In this document: in pieces, positions 33,387 to 42,022 of the stretch | Layout of the letters: every line of letters begins with the position of its first letter | Position numbering within the stretch: position 1 is the stretch's first letter | From: Nonomuraea fuscirosea | GTDB lineage: Bacteria > Actinomycetota > Actinomycetes > Streptosporangiales > Streptosporangiaceae | Assembly: GCF_003001935.1 (NCBI RefSeq) | Contig: NZ_PVNG01000010.1 | Span: 1 to 64,000, forward strand | Direction: 5' to 3' | Length of the DNA stretch: 64,000 nt | Position numbers and translations under genes: made by a program | Notes under the pieces: generated by a model | What the model was told of the DNA's origin: nothing | Seen by the model: the letters and a program-made list of their open reading frames with translations, nothing else | The model's database searches: none

Positions 33387-34126
33387 GCCTGCTGACGATC
33401 GAAGGGGTGTGGAAGAACTTCCACGGCCACCCCGTGCTGCGCGGCATCGACCTGGAGGTGAACCCGCACGAGGTGGTCAGCCTCATCGGGGCCTCCGGCT
33501 CGGGCAAGTCCACGCTGCTGCGCTGCGTCAACCTGCTGGAGACCGTGGACGACGGCACCATCTACCTCGACGGCGAGGAGATCACCGACCCGCGGGCCGA
33601 CGTGGACCAGGTGCGCAAGCGGCTCGGCATCGTGTTCCAGGCGTTCAACCTGTTCCCGCACATGACCGTGCTGGACAACATCACGCTGGCGCCGCGCCAG
33701 GTGCACCGGGTGGAGCGGGCGCGGGCCGAGGAGCAGGCGTACGACCTGCTGAGCAGGTTCGGGCTGGCGGAGAAGGCGCGGGCCTACCCCGACCAGCTCT
33801 CGGGCGGCCAGCAGCAGCGGGTGGCCATCATCAGGGCGCTGGCCACCCAGCCCCGGCTGATGCTGCTGGACGAGGTCACCTCCGCGCTCGATCCCGCCCT
33901 GGTCGTCGAGGTGCTGGGGATCATCAGGGAGCTCAAGGAGTCGGGGATGACGATGATCCTCACCACCCACGAAATGGGCTTCTGCCGCGACATCTCCGAC
34001 ACCGTGTGCTTTCTCGACGGGGGCGTGCTGCTGGAGAAGGGGCCTCCCGAGCAGATCTTCACCGCGCCTGAGCAGCCGCGTACCCAGGAGTTCCTGCGCA
34101 GCGTGCTGGAGTCGGGCAGGTTCTAG
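33383..34126 (+). CDS. Amino acid ABC transporter ATP-binding protein
   Basis: 247-aa GlnQ/HisP-type ATPase that powers the importer encoded upstream. Walker A GASGSGKST near 36-44, Q-loop VFQAFNLFPHMT, signature LSGGQQQR near 140, Walker B LMLLDEVTSALDP near 158-170, and switch His in TTHEMGF. RBS ggggagg upstream of ATG 33383. Last gene of the three-gene import operon. Confidence 0.94.
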   Translation: MSLLTIEGVWKNFHGHPVLRGIDLEVNPHEVVSLIGASGSGKSTLLRCVNLLETVDDGTIYLDGEEITDPRADVDQVRKRLGIVFQAFNLFPHMTVLDNITLAPRQVHRVERARAEEQAYDLLSRFGLAEKARAYPDQLSGGQQQRVAIIRALATQPRLMLLDEVTSALDPALVVEVLGIIRELKESGMTMILTTHEMGFCRDISDTVCFLDGGVLLEKGPPEQIFTAPEQPRTQEFLRSVLESGRF

Positions 34127-34215
34127 CGCCCGCGCACCGGCGCGGCGGGTTTCAGCGATCCGTGCACCGGCGCGGCAAGGATCTGGCGATCCGTGCACCG
34201 GTGAGGCGGGTCTTA
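34126..34215. repeat. ~30-bp tandem repeat, three copies, between convergent genes
   Basis: Units 34126-34154, 34155-34185 and 34186-34215 share gcgatccgtgcaccgg(c/t)g(c/a)ggc followed by a ggtttca/ggatctg/ggtctta tail. The last unit ends exactly on the stop codon of the APC permease gene, and the first begins at the stop of the ABC ATPase gene, so the array fills the whole intergenic gap. Confidence 0.8.
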
Positions 34216-35685
34216 GCGCCGGTGCCGGCCGTGCACCGGGCGCGGCTGTGGGTTCGGGCGGGCAAGAAGGCTGTTGCGGCGGCCGTACACGAGGTAGACG
34301 AGCAGGCCGAAGGCCATCCACAGGACGAACCAGGCCCAGGTCAGCACGCGCAGGTTGACCATGAGCCAGAGCGTGGCCAGCAGCGACAGCGCCGGCAGCA
34401 GCGGCGAGAGCGGCACCCGGAAACCCCGCTCCAGGTGCGGCATGCGCCGGCGCATCACGATCACCCCGGCCGCCACGAACGCGAACGCGAACAGCGTCCC
34501 GAGCACCACGAGCTCCTGCATCGTGAGCACCGGCACGAACTCGGCCAGCACGATCGCCACGAACCCGATCACCAGCGTCACCCGCGTCGGCGTGTGGTAG
34601 CGGCGGCTGACCGTGGCCAGGCCGCGCGGGATCAGCCCGTCGCGGGCCATGGAGAACAGCACCCGCGTCTGCCCCACGATCAGCACGAGGATGACGGTGG
34701 TCAGCCCGAGCACCGCGCCCACGTCGATGACATGCACCATCCAGTCCACGCCCACCGCCCTGAACGCGCTCGTCAGCGGCGCGTCCTCGGAGATCTGCGT
34801 GTACGGGGCCAGGCCGACCATGACCAGCGCCACCGCGATGTAGATGACGGTGGCGATCACCAGGCTGCGGATCATGCCCTTGGGCACGGCCTTGCGCGCG
34901 TTCACCGTCTCCTCTGCGGAGGTGGCCACGATGTCGAACCCGATGTAGGCGAACGCGATCGCCGAGGCCGCCGCGAAGATGCCGAACCAGCCGAACGCCT
35001 GGCTCTCGCCGTAGAAGATCTCCAGCACGGTCGCCGGCGCGACGTCCAGCGTCTTGGGCGGGACGTAGAACTCGCCGTAGTTGGCCACGTCGATGTGCAT
35101 GACCCCGACGACGATGACCGCGCCGATGGCCAGCAGCTTGGCCGACACCATGATCCACAGCGCCCGCAGCCCGATGCGCGCGGCCAGCGCCACGATGCCG
35201 GTGAGCAGCACCAGGATCACGAACACCAGCAGGTCCTTGACGATCCCGGAGGCGGGGACGCGGACGCCGAAGTTCGCCACCGCACCGACGGCGATCTCGC
35301 CCCAGGCCCTGGCCACCACCGCGGCGGCCAGCTGCAGCTCCAGGATCAGCGCCCAGCCGATGATCCACGCCCAGACCTCGCCGAAGATGACGTACGTGAA
35401 CGTGTACGCGCTGCCCGAGGTCGGCATCGTCGAGGACAGCTCGGCGTAGCACAGGCAGGCCAGCAGGCAGGCGATACCCGCGATCATGAAGGACAGGATC
35501 ACGCCGGGCCCCGCCGTGGTGGCGGCCTGGCGGCCGGCGATGCTGAAGATGCCGGCGCCGATCATCACCCCGAGTCCGAGCACCACGAGGTCGGCCGGGC
35601 GGTAGAGCTCGGCCAGGCTGTGCCGGGCGCCGGTGCGCAGGCCGGTCGCCTCGGAAGGCGGTAAGCGCCGCAGGATCGTGGACAA
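34213..35685 (-). CDS. APC family amino acid permease (cationic amino acid transporter type)
   Basis: 490-aa permease with about 12-14 helices. The start LVVLGLGVMIGAGIFSIAG holds the unwound GAG substrate loop of helix 1, and AELSSTMPTSGSAYTFTYV that of helix 3; GFDIVATSAEETVNARKAVPKGM is the conserved helix 6-7 region of CAT-type carriers. Substrate probably a cationic or branched amino acid. TTG at 35685 is the likely start. Convergent with the ABC importer genes, though not in one transcript. Confidence 0.9.
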   Translation of the reverse strand: MSTILRRLPPSEATGLRTGARHSLAELYRPADLVVLGLGVMIGAGIFSIAGRQAATTAGPGVILSFMIAGIACLLACLCYAELSSTMPTSGSAYTFTYVIFGEVWAWIIGWALILELQLAAAVVARAWGEIAVGAVANFGVRVPASGIVKDLLVFVILVLLTGIVALAARIGLRALWIMVSAKLLAIGAVIVVGVMHIDVANYGEFYVPPKTLDVAPATVLEIFYGESQAFGWFGIFAAASAIAFAYIGFDIVATSAEETVNARKAVPKGMIRSLVIATVIYIAVALVMVGLAPYTQISEDAPLTSAFRAVGVDWMVHVIDVGAVLGLTTVILVLIVGQTRVLFSMARDGLIPRGLATVSRRYHTPTRVTLVIGFVAIVLAEFVPVLTMQELVVLGTLFAFAFVAAGVIVMRRRMPHLERGFRVPLSPLLPALSLLATLWLMVNLRVLTWAWFVLWMAFGLLVYLVYGRRNSLLARPNPQPRPVHGRHRR

Positions 35686-35884
35686 GGAACACCCCGCTCA
35701 GGGAACCCGCCCACAATGTCTCACCCCTCGGACAACAGCAAGCACGAAACCATCACGTTGGCACTCCAACCGGACCCGTGCGGCATCCCATGCGGGGGGC
35801 GGTAGGCGCGGGGGCGCGGGCGCGGGGCGAAGCATGACCGTGGGGAGCGGCGACGGTCAGGCCGGTGTTTCGATGCGCGACTGT

Positions 35885-37186
35885 CTAGGCGCCGGTCACC
35901 AGCCAGGCGGTTCCGGCCGCCCGCCGAGTCAAGGTGACCCACCGCGCCACCATCCACACCCCGAGCGCGCACCAGAGCGCGACCACCCCGAGCCCCGACG
36001 CCAGCAGCGCAGCAGGCAGGTACGCCGCCGTCGTCCACACCCCCGCCCAGGCCAGGTACCGCTGGTCGCCCGCGCCGATCAGCACCCCGTCGAGCACGAA
36101 CACCACCCCGCACACCGGCTGGAACAACGCCACCGGCCAGAGCAGTGCCAGCAGCAGCTCGGCCACCCGCGGATCGGCGTCGAACAGGCCGGGCAGCACC
36201 GGCCTGGCTGCCACGACGAGCAGCCCGAGCAGCACGCCCGACCAGAGGCCCCACTGGGTCATCCGCCTGGTCGCGTCCCTGGTGGCGGGCACGTCTCCGG
36301 CGCCGAGCGAGCGCCCGGTGATGGCCTGCCCCGCGATGGCGATGGCGTCCAGCGCGAAGGCGAGCAGCGTCCACACCTGCGTGGCCAGCGCGTACGCGGC
36401 CAGCTCCGCCTCGCCCATCCTGGTGGCGATCACGGTGGCCACGAGCAGCACGATCCGCAGGCACAGGGTACGGATCAGCAGCGCGACCCCGGCCGTGCCC
36501 GCCTGCCTGATCCCGTCCATGCTGGGCGCCAGCGACGTACCCAACCGAATGGCCCCCCGAGCCACCACGACCAGATAGACGGCCGCCCCCGCCACCTGGG
36601 CGATGACCGTGCCCCATGCCGACCCGGCGATGCCCCAGCCGAGCCCCAGCACGAACCAGGCGTTCAGCCCCGCGTTCAACGCGAACGACCCCACGGCCAC
36701 CACCAGCGGCGTCACCGTGTCCTGCAGCCCGCGCAGCACGCCGGTGCCGGCCAGCACGACGAGCATCCCGGGCGCGCCGAACAGGCTGATCCGCAGGTAC
36801 GTCACCGCCTGCGCGGCCTGCGTGCCGGTCGCGCCGATCAGCTCCACGATCGCCGGCGCCAGCGGCCAGCACACCACGATCAGCCCCGCCCCGATCGCCA
36901 GCGCCAGCCAGATGCCGTCCACACCGTTGCGCATGGCCCGCGCGTGGTTGCCCGCTCCCGACTGGCGGGCCACGGAGGCCGTGGTGCCGTAGGCGAGGAA
37001 GACGCACAGGTTGATCAGCGTCGTCAGGACCGTGCCCGCCACCCCCAGGGCGCCCACCGCCGTGGTGCCCAGGCCGTGCCCCACGATGGCGTAGTCGGCG
37101 AGCAGGAACAACGGCTCGGCCACCAGGGCCCCGAACGCGGGCACGGCGAGCCGCAGAATCTCCCGATCTCTGGAGGTAATGGGCAT
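35885..37186 (-). CDS. MATE family efflux transporter
   Basis: 433-aa DinF-branch MATE exporter, about 12 helices in two halves. The start REILRLAVPAFGALVAEPLFLLADYAIVGHGLG is typical; the second half repeats the pattern at SLAPSMDGIRQAGTAGVALLIRT. Exports drugs or metabolites using H+ or Na+. ATG 37186 is the family start; the longer N-terminus from 37267 runs into the DnaA-box region. Its place upstream of dnaB is conserved in actinobacteria. Confidence 0.9.
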   Translation of the reverse strand: MPITSRDREILRLAVPAFGALVAEPLFLLADYAIVGHGLGTTAVGALGVAGTVLTTLINLCVFLAYGTTASVARQSGAGNHARAMRNGVDGIWLALAIGAGLIVVCWPLAPAIVELIGATGTQAAQAVTYLRISLFGAPGMLVVLAGTGVLRGLQDTVTPLVVAVGSFALNAGLNAWFVLGLGWGIAGSAWGTVIAQVAGAAVYLVVVARGAIRLGTSLAPSMDGIRQAGTAGVALLIRTLCLRIVLLVATVIATRMGEAELAAYALATQVWTLLAFALDAIAIAGQAITGRSLGAGDVPATRDATRRMTQWGLWSGVLLGLLVVAARPVLPGLFDADPRVAELLLALLWPVALFQPVCGVVFVLDGVLIGAGDQRYLAWAGVWTTAAYLPAALLASGLGVVALWCALGVWMVARWVTLTRRAAGTAWLVTGA

Positions 37187-37230
37187 TCGTCCAGTATGGA
37201 CCTTACTCGGCGTGTCGGGCCAACTTTCTT

Positions 37231-37370
37231 TAGTCCACAGCCGGTGGACACTGTTCGCCCTGCTCACCCGGGCTTCTGTGGATATCCGAAAGAGTTATCC
37301 CCAGGGCCGTCCACAGGTCGTTCACACCTTCAGCGGGATAGTGCACAGCTTGACCACAGGGTTGTCCACA
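37231..37370. promoter_or_regulatory. DnaA-box-like cluster upstream of dnaB
   Basis: Five DnaA-box-like 9-mers in 140 bp: TAGTCCACA (37231), TGTGGATAT (37277, reverse of ATATCCACA), TTATCCCCA (37295), CCGTCCACA (37307) and TTGTCCACA (37362), the last being the actinobacterial consensus. They lie in the divergent gap between the MATE gene and dnaB, where DnaA could regulate dnaB expression or be titrated. Confidence 0.6.
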
Positions 37371-37468
37371 GGCCACGTTGCCGTCAGCCCGCGACTCCGA
37401 GAAACTGTCACACCGGTCGACTACATATGGGGGTGGTGCGACCGCCTGCAAGTGTCTGAGGGGGCGCG

Positions 37469-40400
37469 GTGAGCATTGACCAGGAAGAGGCCGGCGGAGG
37501 CCCAGGTTTCGAGCGCACACCGCCGCACAACATCGACGCGGAGCAGTCGGTCCTCGGCGGCATGCTGCTGTCGAAGGACGCCATCGCCGACGTCGTCGAG
37601 ATCCTGCGCGCCGACGACTTCTACCGCCCGGCCCACCAGATGGTCTACGAGGTCATCACCGACCTCTACGGCCGCGGCGAGCCGGCCGACGCCGTCACGG
37701 TCTTCGACGAGCTGCAGAAACGCGGCGAGATGGCCAGGGTCGGCGGCGCCGCCTACCTCCACACCCTCACGGCGGTCGTCCCCACGGCCGCCAACGCCGG
37801 CTACTACGCCAAGATCGTCCGCGAGCAGGCCATCCTGCGCCGCCTCATCGAGGCCGGCACCCGCATCGTCTCCTTCGGCTACGGCGGCCAGAACGAAGAG
37901 GTCGACGACCTCGTCGACCGCGCCCAGGCCGAGGTCTACAAGGTCACCGAGCGGCGCACCTCGGAGGACTACGCGCCCCTGGCCGACATCATGCCCGGCG
38001 CCCTCGACGAGCTCGAGGCCATCGGCAGCCGCAGCGGCCAGATGGTCGGCGTCCCGACCGGCTTCGCCGACCTCGACCAGCTCACCAACGGCCTGCACCC
38101 CGGCCAGATGATCGTCGTCGCCGCCCGCCCCGCCATCGGCAAGGCTCTGGCCCTCGGCACCCCGCTGCCCACGCCGACCGGCTGGACCACGATGGGCCAG
38201 GTCCAGGTCGGCGAGCTGCTCCTCGACGCCGCCGGCCGGCCGACCAGGGTGATCGCGGCGACCGAGGTGATGCGGGGGCGGCCGTGCTACGAGGTCGAGT
38301 TCGACGACGGCACCGTGATCATCGCCGACGCCCACCACCAGTGGCACACCACCCCCACCTCCAAGGCACCCCCACACCCCGCAGCCGCCCCCTTCTCCAA
38401 CGCTCGCCACCCCCGGTCCACCACCACCCCCACCTCCCGCACGAGGACCACGACCTCCGCTTCCCGCGCTTCCCGTATGAGGGCTACGACCCCCGCTTCC
38501 CACGCTTCCTGTGCGGGGACCACGGCCTCCGCTTCCCGCACGAGGACCACGACCTCCGCTTCCTGCACAGGGACCACGACCCCCGCTTCCCGCGTGTTCC
38601 GTATGACGGCTACGACCGCCGCGTCCGGCGCCTTCCTGACGAGGGTCGCGCCCCCCACACTCACCGCCTCCCGGACGAGCACCCCGACCGCCCTTTCCAC
38701 CGCCTCTCGGACGACGGCCACGCCCGCCGCTTCCCCCGTCCTCCGGACGTACGCCGCGACGACGACCGAGCCCGCCAGCGCCCTCCGCACGCAGGTAACG
38801 GCGGTGGCCGAGCGTGAGAAGGTCTGCCCCGCGACAAAGGGCGCGCGTCACGCGGTGCTCACGGCGACAGAGGCCGGGGGCCACGCGGTGCGCGCCGCGA
38901 CACGGGGCGAGCGTCAGGCGGGGCTCATCCCTACAAGGGACGAGCGTCAGGTGGTGCTCACCACGGAAGAGATCGCCGCCTCCCTCCTCGACGCGTCCAC
39001 CGGCCGGCCGAACCACGCGGTGCCCGTGGCGGCGCCGTTCCAGCTTCCGTCCCAGGACGTGCCGCTGCCGCCGTACGCGCTCGGCGTCTGGCTGGGGGAT
39101 GGCCACGGCGCGACGGCTCGGATCAGCACCGCGGACCCCGAGATCATCGCCACCCTGGAGGCCGAGGGCCTGCGAGTCACGCGAGCCGACACCGCGCTCA
39201 CCTACGACCTGTCACTCCCGGACCCGACCGATCAGCCGTCAGCTGAGCAGTCGTCAGCTGAGCAGGCGCCGGTTGGGCTGTCGTCCGAGGGCACTGTTTC
39301 CGGCATTCTTCGCGAGCTGGGCGTTCTGCACGACAAGCACATCCCCGCCGCCTACCTACGTGCCTCGGAGCAGCAACGACGCGACCTGCTGGCCGGACTG
39401 CTCGACACCGACGGACACATCGACGCGGACGGGCACATCCAGCTCAACCTGACGAACCGGCGCCTCGCGTACGACACGCTGGAGCTCATCCACAGCCTCG
39501 GCCACAGCGCGACGATGCGCACCGAGCCGACGACCGGGCCGACGACCGGGCCGACGACCGGGCCGACGACCGGGTCGGCCACAGGACCGACGGTCGAGAC
39601 CCCCGTCTGCCACCTGATCGAGTTCACCGCGCCCGGCCAGGTCTTCAGGCTCGCCAGGAAGGCCGCCAGGCAGGCCACCGTCGCACCCGCGGCCACCCGC
39701 GTCCGCCGCATCGTCGACGTACGGCCGATCGCCTCGCGCCCGGTCCGATGCGTGGAGGTCGACAACCCCGACCACCTCTACCTGGCCGGCCGGGCCTGCG
39801 TGCCCACCCACAACAGCACCCTCGGCCTCGACTTCGCCCGATCCGCCGCGATCAAGTACGGGATGACCACGGTCATCTTCTCGCTGGAGATGTCCCGCAA
39901 CGAGATCACCATGCGTCTGCTGTCGGCCGAGGCTCGCGTCTCGCTGCAGAACATGCGCTCCGGCACGATGAGCGACGACGACTGGACCCGTCTGGCCCGC
40001 CGGATGAGCGAGGTGGCCGAGGCGCCGCTGTTCATCGACGATTCGCCCAACATGTCGATGATGGAGATCCGGGCCAAGTGCCGCCGGCTCAAGCAACGCA
40101 ACGAGCTGCGCTTCGTGGTCATCGACTACCTCCAGCTGATGAGCTCGCCGAAGAAGACCGAGAGCCGCCAGAACGAGGTCTCGGAGATCTCCCGTGCCAT
40201 CAAGCTGCTGGCCAAGGAGCTGGAGGTCCCCGTCATCGCGATCTCCCAGCTCAACCGAGGCCCCGAGCAACGCACCGACAAGCGCCCCCAGGTCTCCGAC
40301 CTGCGCGAAAGTGGATCCATCGAGCAGGACGCCGACATGGTCATCCTGTTGCACCGTGAGGACGCCTACGAGCGGGAGTCGCCTCGGGCCGGTGAGGCCG

Positions 40401-40498
40401 ACCTGATCGTGGCCAAGCACCGTAACGGCCCCACCGCGACCGTGACGGTCGCCTTCCAGGGCCACTACAGCCGCTTCGTGGACATGGCTCAGCACTGA
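37469..40498 (+). CDS. dnaB: Replicative DNA helicase DnaB, interrupted by an intein
   Basis: 1009-codon precursor; after splicing a 452-aa hexameric replicative helicase. N-extein (1-225): primase-binding N-domain (NIDAEQSVLGGMLLSKDA) and linker to the P-loop ARPAIGK. C-extein (783-1009): resumes at STLGLDFAR, completing Walker A, then FSLEMSRNEITMRLLSAEA, Walker B RFVVIDYLQLM and arginine-finger region HRNGPTATVTVAF. The intein sits between K225 and S783, so ATP binding requires splicing. GTG 37469 follows GAGGGGG. The extein length is normal for the family. Confidence 0.96.
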   Translation: MSIDQEEAGGGPGFERTPPHNIDAEQSVLGGMLLSKDAIADVVEILRADDFYRPAHQMVYEVITDLYGRGEPADAVTVFDELQKRGEMARVGGAAYLHTLTAVVPTAANAGYYAKIVREQAILRRLIEAGTRIVSFGYGGQNEEVDDLVDRAQAEVYKVTERRTSEDYAPLADIMPGALDELEAIGSRSGQMVGVPTGFADLDQLTNGLHPGQMIVVAARPAIGKALALGTPLPTPTGWTTMGQVQVGELLLDAAGRPTRVIAATEVMRGRPCYEVEFDDGTVIIADAHHQWHTTPTSKAPPHPAAAPFSNARHPRSTTTPTSRTRTTTSASRASRMRATTPASHASCAGTTASASRTRTTTSASCTGTTTPASRVFRMTATTAASGAFLTRVAPPTLTASRTSTPTALSTASRTTATPAASPVLRTYAATTTEPASALRTQVTAVAEREKVCPATKGARHAVLTATEAGGHAVRAATRGERQAGLIPTRDERQVVLTTEEIAASLLDASTGRPNHAVPVAAPFQLPSQDVPLPPYALGVWLGDGHGATARISTADPEIIATLEAEGLRVTRADTALTYDLSLPDPTDQPSAEQSSAEQAPVGLSSEGTVSGILRELGVLHDKHIPAAYLRASEQQRRDLLAGLLDTDGHIDADGHIQLNLTNRRLAYDTLELIHSLGHSATMRTEPTTGPTTGPTTGPTTGSATGPTVETPVCHLIEFTAPGQVFRLARKAARQATVAPAATRVRRIVDVRPIASRPVRCVEVDNPDHLYLAGRACVPTHNSTLGLDFARSAAIKYGMTTVIFSLEMSRNEITMRLLSAEARVSLQNMRSGTMSDDDWTRLARRMSEVAEAPLFIDDSPNMSMMEIRAKCRRLKQRNELRFVVIDYLQLMSSPKKTESRQNEVSEISRAIKLLAKELEVPVIAISQLNRGPEQRTDKRPQVSDLRESGSIEQDADMVILLHREDAYERESPRAGEADLIVAKHRNGPTATVTVAFQGHYSRFVDMAQH
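38390..38815 (+). repeat. In-frame Thr/Ser/Arg/Ala repeat expansion inside intein
   Basis: The DNA is built from 27- and 36-bp variants ending in ccgcttcc, giving peptide units such as RTRTTTSAS, CTGTTTPAS and RMTATTAAS. A 30-bp sequence is repeated exactly at 38435-38464 and 38534-38563 (99 bp apart). All periods are multiples of three, so the frame is kept. The segment lies between intein block B and the endonuclease domain. Confidence 0.82.
38831..38962 (+). repeat. 33-bp tandem repeat, four copies, inside intein
   Basis: Four 33-bp units encode ATKGARHAVLT, ATEAGGHAVRA, ATRGERQAGLI and PTRDERQVVLT. The period is 11 codons, and nucleotide identity between units is moderate, suggesting older expansion than the neighbouring array. 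The last unit runs directly into the conserved TTEEI start of the next intein block. Confidence 0.85.
39527..39574 (+). repeat. 12-bp tandem repeat, four perfect copies, inside intein
   Basis: Four perfect copies of ccgacgaccggg encode a (PTTG)n stretch, located between the second LAGLIDADG motif and block F. A pair of SSAEQ repeats lies nearby at 39237-39266. Confidence 0.92.
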
Positions 40499-40673
40499 GG
40501 CGGGTGCCACTCGCACACAGATGCCGCGCGTTCAGGGCGATGAACGGGGACGCGATTGCGGTGGTGCCGATGAGTTCTGGGTGGATCCGTGGTCGATACG
40601 GCTGGACACACCCACAGCGGTGGGGCCTGTGCTGGGAAGGTCCCAGTGCGGGCGGAGGCACATGGAGGCAGTG

Positions 40674-41957
40674 ATGAGCGTCGACGACTCCCGGCAGGCG
40701 CAGGACATCAGGACCGGCGAGCGGGGGGCGCGGATGAGCGGTCCCAGGGTGCTGGTGGCGGGGGCGAGCATCGCGGGGCCGGCGCTGGCCCACTGGTTGC
40801 GCCGGCGGGGGGCCGAGGTGACCGTGGTGGAGCGGGCACCCGAGCTGCGGCCCGGTGGGCAGGCGGTGGACGCGCGCGGGATCGCCAAGGAGGTCATCGG
40901 GCGCATGGGGCTGGACGCGGCGGTGCGCGCGGCCCGCACCGACACCGCCGGCGCGTACATGGTGGACGCGGACGGGAACACGCTGGAGACCCACCGCGCG
41001 GAGGACCACGGCGGCGACGGGTTCATCGCGGACATCGAGATCCTGCGCGGGGACCTGTCCCAGGTGCTCTACGACGACACCCGGGACGGTGTCGAGTACG
41101 TCTTCGGCGACCGGATCGCCGAGCTCAGCCAGGACGCGGACGGGGTCGACGTGGTCTTCGCCGGCGGTGACCGGCGGCGTTTCGACCTGGTGATCGGGGC
41201 CGACGGGCTGCACTCGCAGCTGCGCGCGATGGTCTTCGGGCCGCGTGAGCGCTTCATCCGCCACCTCGGGCTCGTGCTGGCCTTCTACAGCGTGCCGAAC
41301 GAGTTCGGCGTGGACCGCTGGATGATCGACTATCAGGAGGCCGGACGGTCCGCCGGGCTGCGGCCCGTCCCGGACGCCACCCGGGCGATGGCCATGTTCT
41401 CCTTCCCCGCGGCCGACTTCGACGTCGACTACCGCGACGTCGAAGCGCAGAAGCGCCTGCTGCGCGAGCGGATGGACGGTTTCGGCTGGTTGACCCAGCG
41501 CATCCTCGCGCACGTGGACGACACCCCTGACTTCTATCTGGACCAGGTCGCTCAGGTGGTGATGGAGCGCTGGTCGAGCGGACGGGTGGGGCTGCTCGGG
41601 GACGCGGCGTTCAGCGCGTCGCCGATGTCCGGGGCGGGCACCGGGCTGGCGCTGGTCGGCGCCTATCTGCTGGCCGGTGAGCTGGCCGCCGCCGGATGGG
41701 ACCCGGAGGCCGGGTTCGCCGGCTACGAGGCTCGGATGCGCTCGTACGTGCAGGCCAACCAGGAGATCGGCCGGTTGCACGTACGCAGCCTCGGGGTCCC
41801 GGGGCAGGACGACGAGCCGAGCCCCGATTTCACCGGCGAATGGTTCGCCGAACTGATCGATCGGGCGATCAACGGCGTCGAGCTGCCCGACTACGCCGGG
41901 GTGCCGGACTCCGGGGCGTCGGCAGGACTACAGGTGATCTCGTCGGCCAAGCCGTAG
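40674..41957 (+). CDS. FAD-dependent monooxygenase (PHBH/TetX-like)
   Basis: 427-aa class A flavoprotein. FAD Rossmann motif VLVAGASIAGPALAHWLRRRG with the ERAP acidic end, DLVIGADGLHSQLR (DG motif) in the middle, and GLLGDAAFSASPMSGAGTGLAL near 320 (GD motif). NAD(P)H-dependent hydroxylation of an aromatic or antibiotic-like substrate is the family role. ATG 40674 is chosen because GGAGG is 5 nt upstream; ATG 40734 is an alternative. No pathway partners are adjacent. Confidence 0.87.
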   Translation: MSVDDSRQAQDIRTGERGARMSGPRVLVAGASIAGPALAHWLRRRGAEVTVVERAPELRPGGQAVDARGIAKEVIGRMGLDAAVRAARTDTAGAYMVDADGNTLETHRAEDHGGDGFIADIEILRGDLSQVLYDDTRDGVEYVFGDRIAELSQDADGVDVVFAGGDRRRFDLVIGADGLHSQLRAMVFGPRERFIRHLGLVLAFYSVPNEFGVDRWMIDYQEAGRSAGLRPVPDATRAMAMFSFPAADFDVDYRDVEAQKRLLRERMDGFGWLTQRILAHVDDTPDFYLDQVAQVVMERWSSGRVGLLGDAAFSASPMSGAGTGLALVGAYLLAGELAAAGWDPEAGFAGYEARMRSYVQANQEIGRLHVRSLGVPGQDDEPSPDFTGEWFAELIDRAINGVELPDYAGVPDSGASAGLQVISSAKP

Positions 41958-42022
41958 GCGTCGCATGACGTGGCTACCGGTCCGGCGGTGGCTGGTTGTG
42001 GGCGGTGTGCGAGGCTTGCGGG

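Larger units (their letters stand above)
38144..39814 (+). other. Class 3-type LAGLIDADG intein in DnaB P-loop
   Basis: 557 residues in frame. The first residue is Ala (ALALGTPLPTPTGWTTM), not Cys/Ser, so standard N-S acyl shift is impossible. The class 3 W-C-T signature is present: W67 after the block B histidines (AHHQW), C536 in block F (VRCVEVDNPDHLYLA) and T555 in block G (VPTHN). The last residue is N557 and the +1 residue Ser. A homing endonuclease is retained: LAGLIDADG motif 1 at 313-320 (LGVWLGDG, D319) and motif 2 at 415-424 (LLAGLLDTDG, D423). About 130 extra low-complexity residues follow block B. Confidence 0.9.

Noticed and set aside
38287..38790. 167-codon antisense gene inside the dnaB intein
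   Set aside because: Its Val/Arg/Glu repeat peptide is the reverse image of the sense-strand intein arrays; it has no start signal and exists only because the periods are multiples of three.
40521..40673. N-terminal extension of the FAD monooxygenase
   Set aside because: Extension resembles no flavoprotein and lacks a binding site; GGAGG supports ATG 40674.
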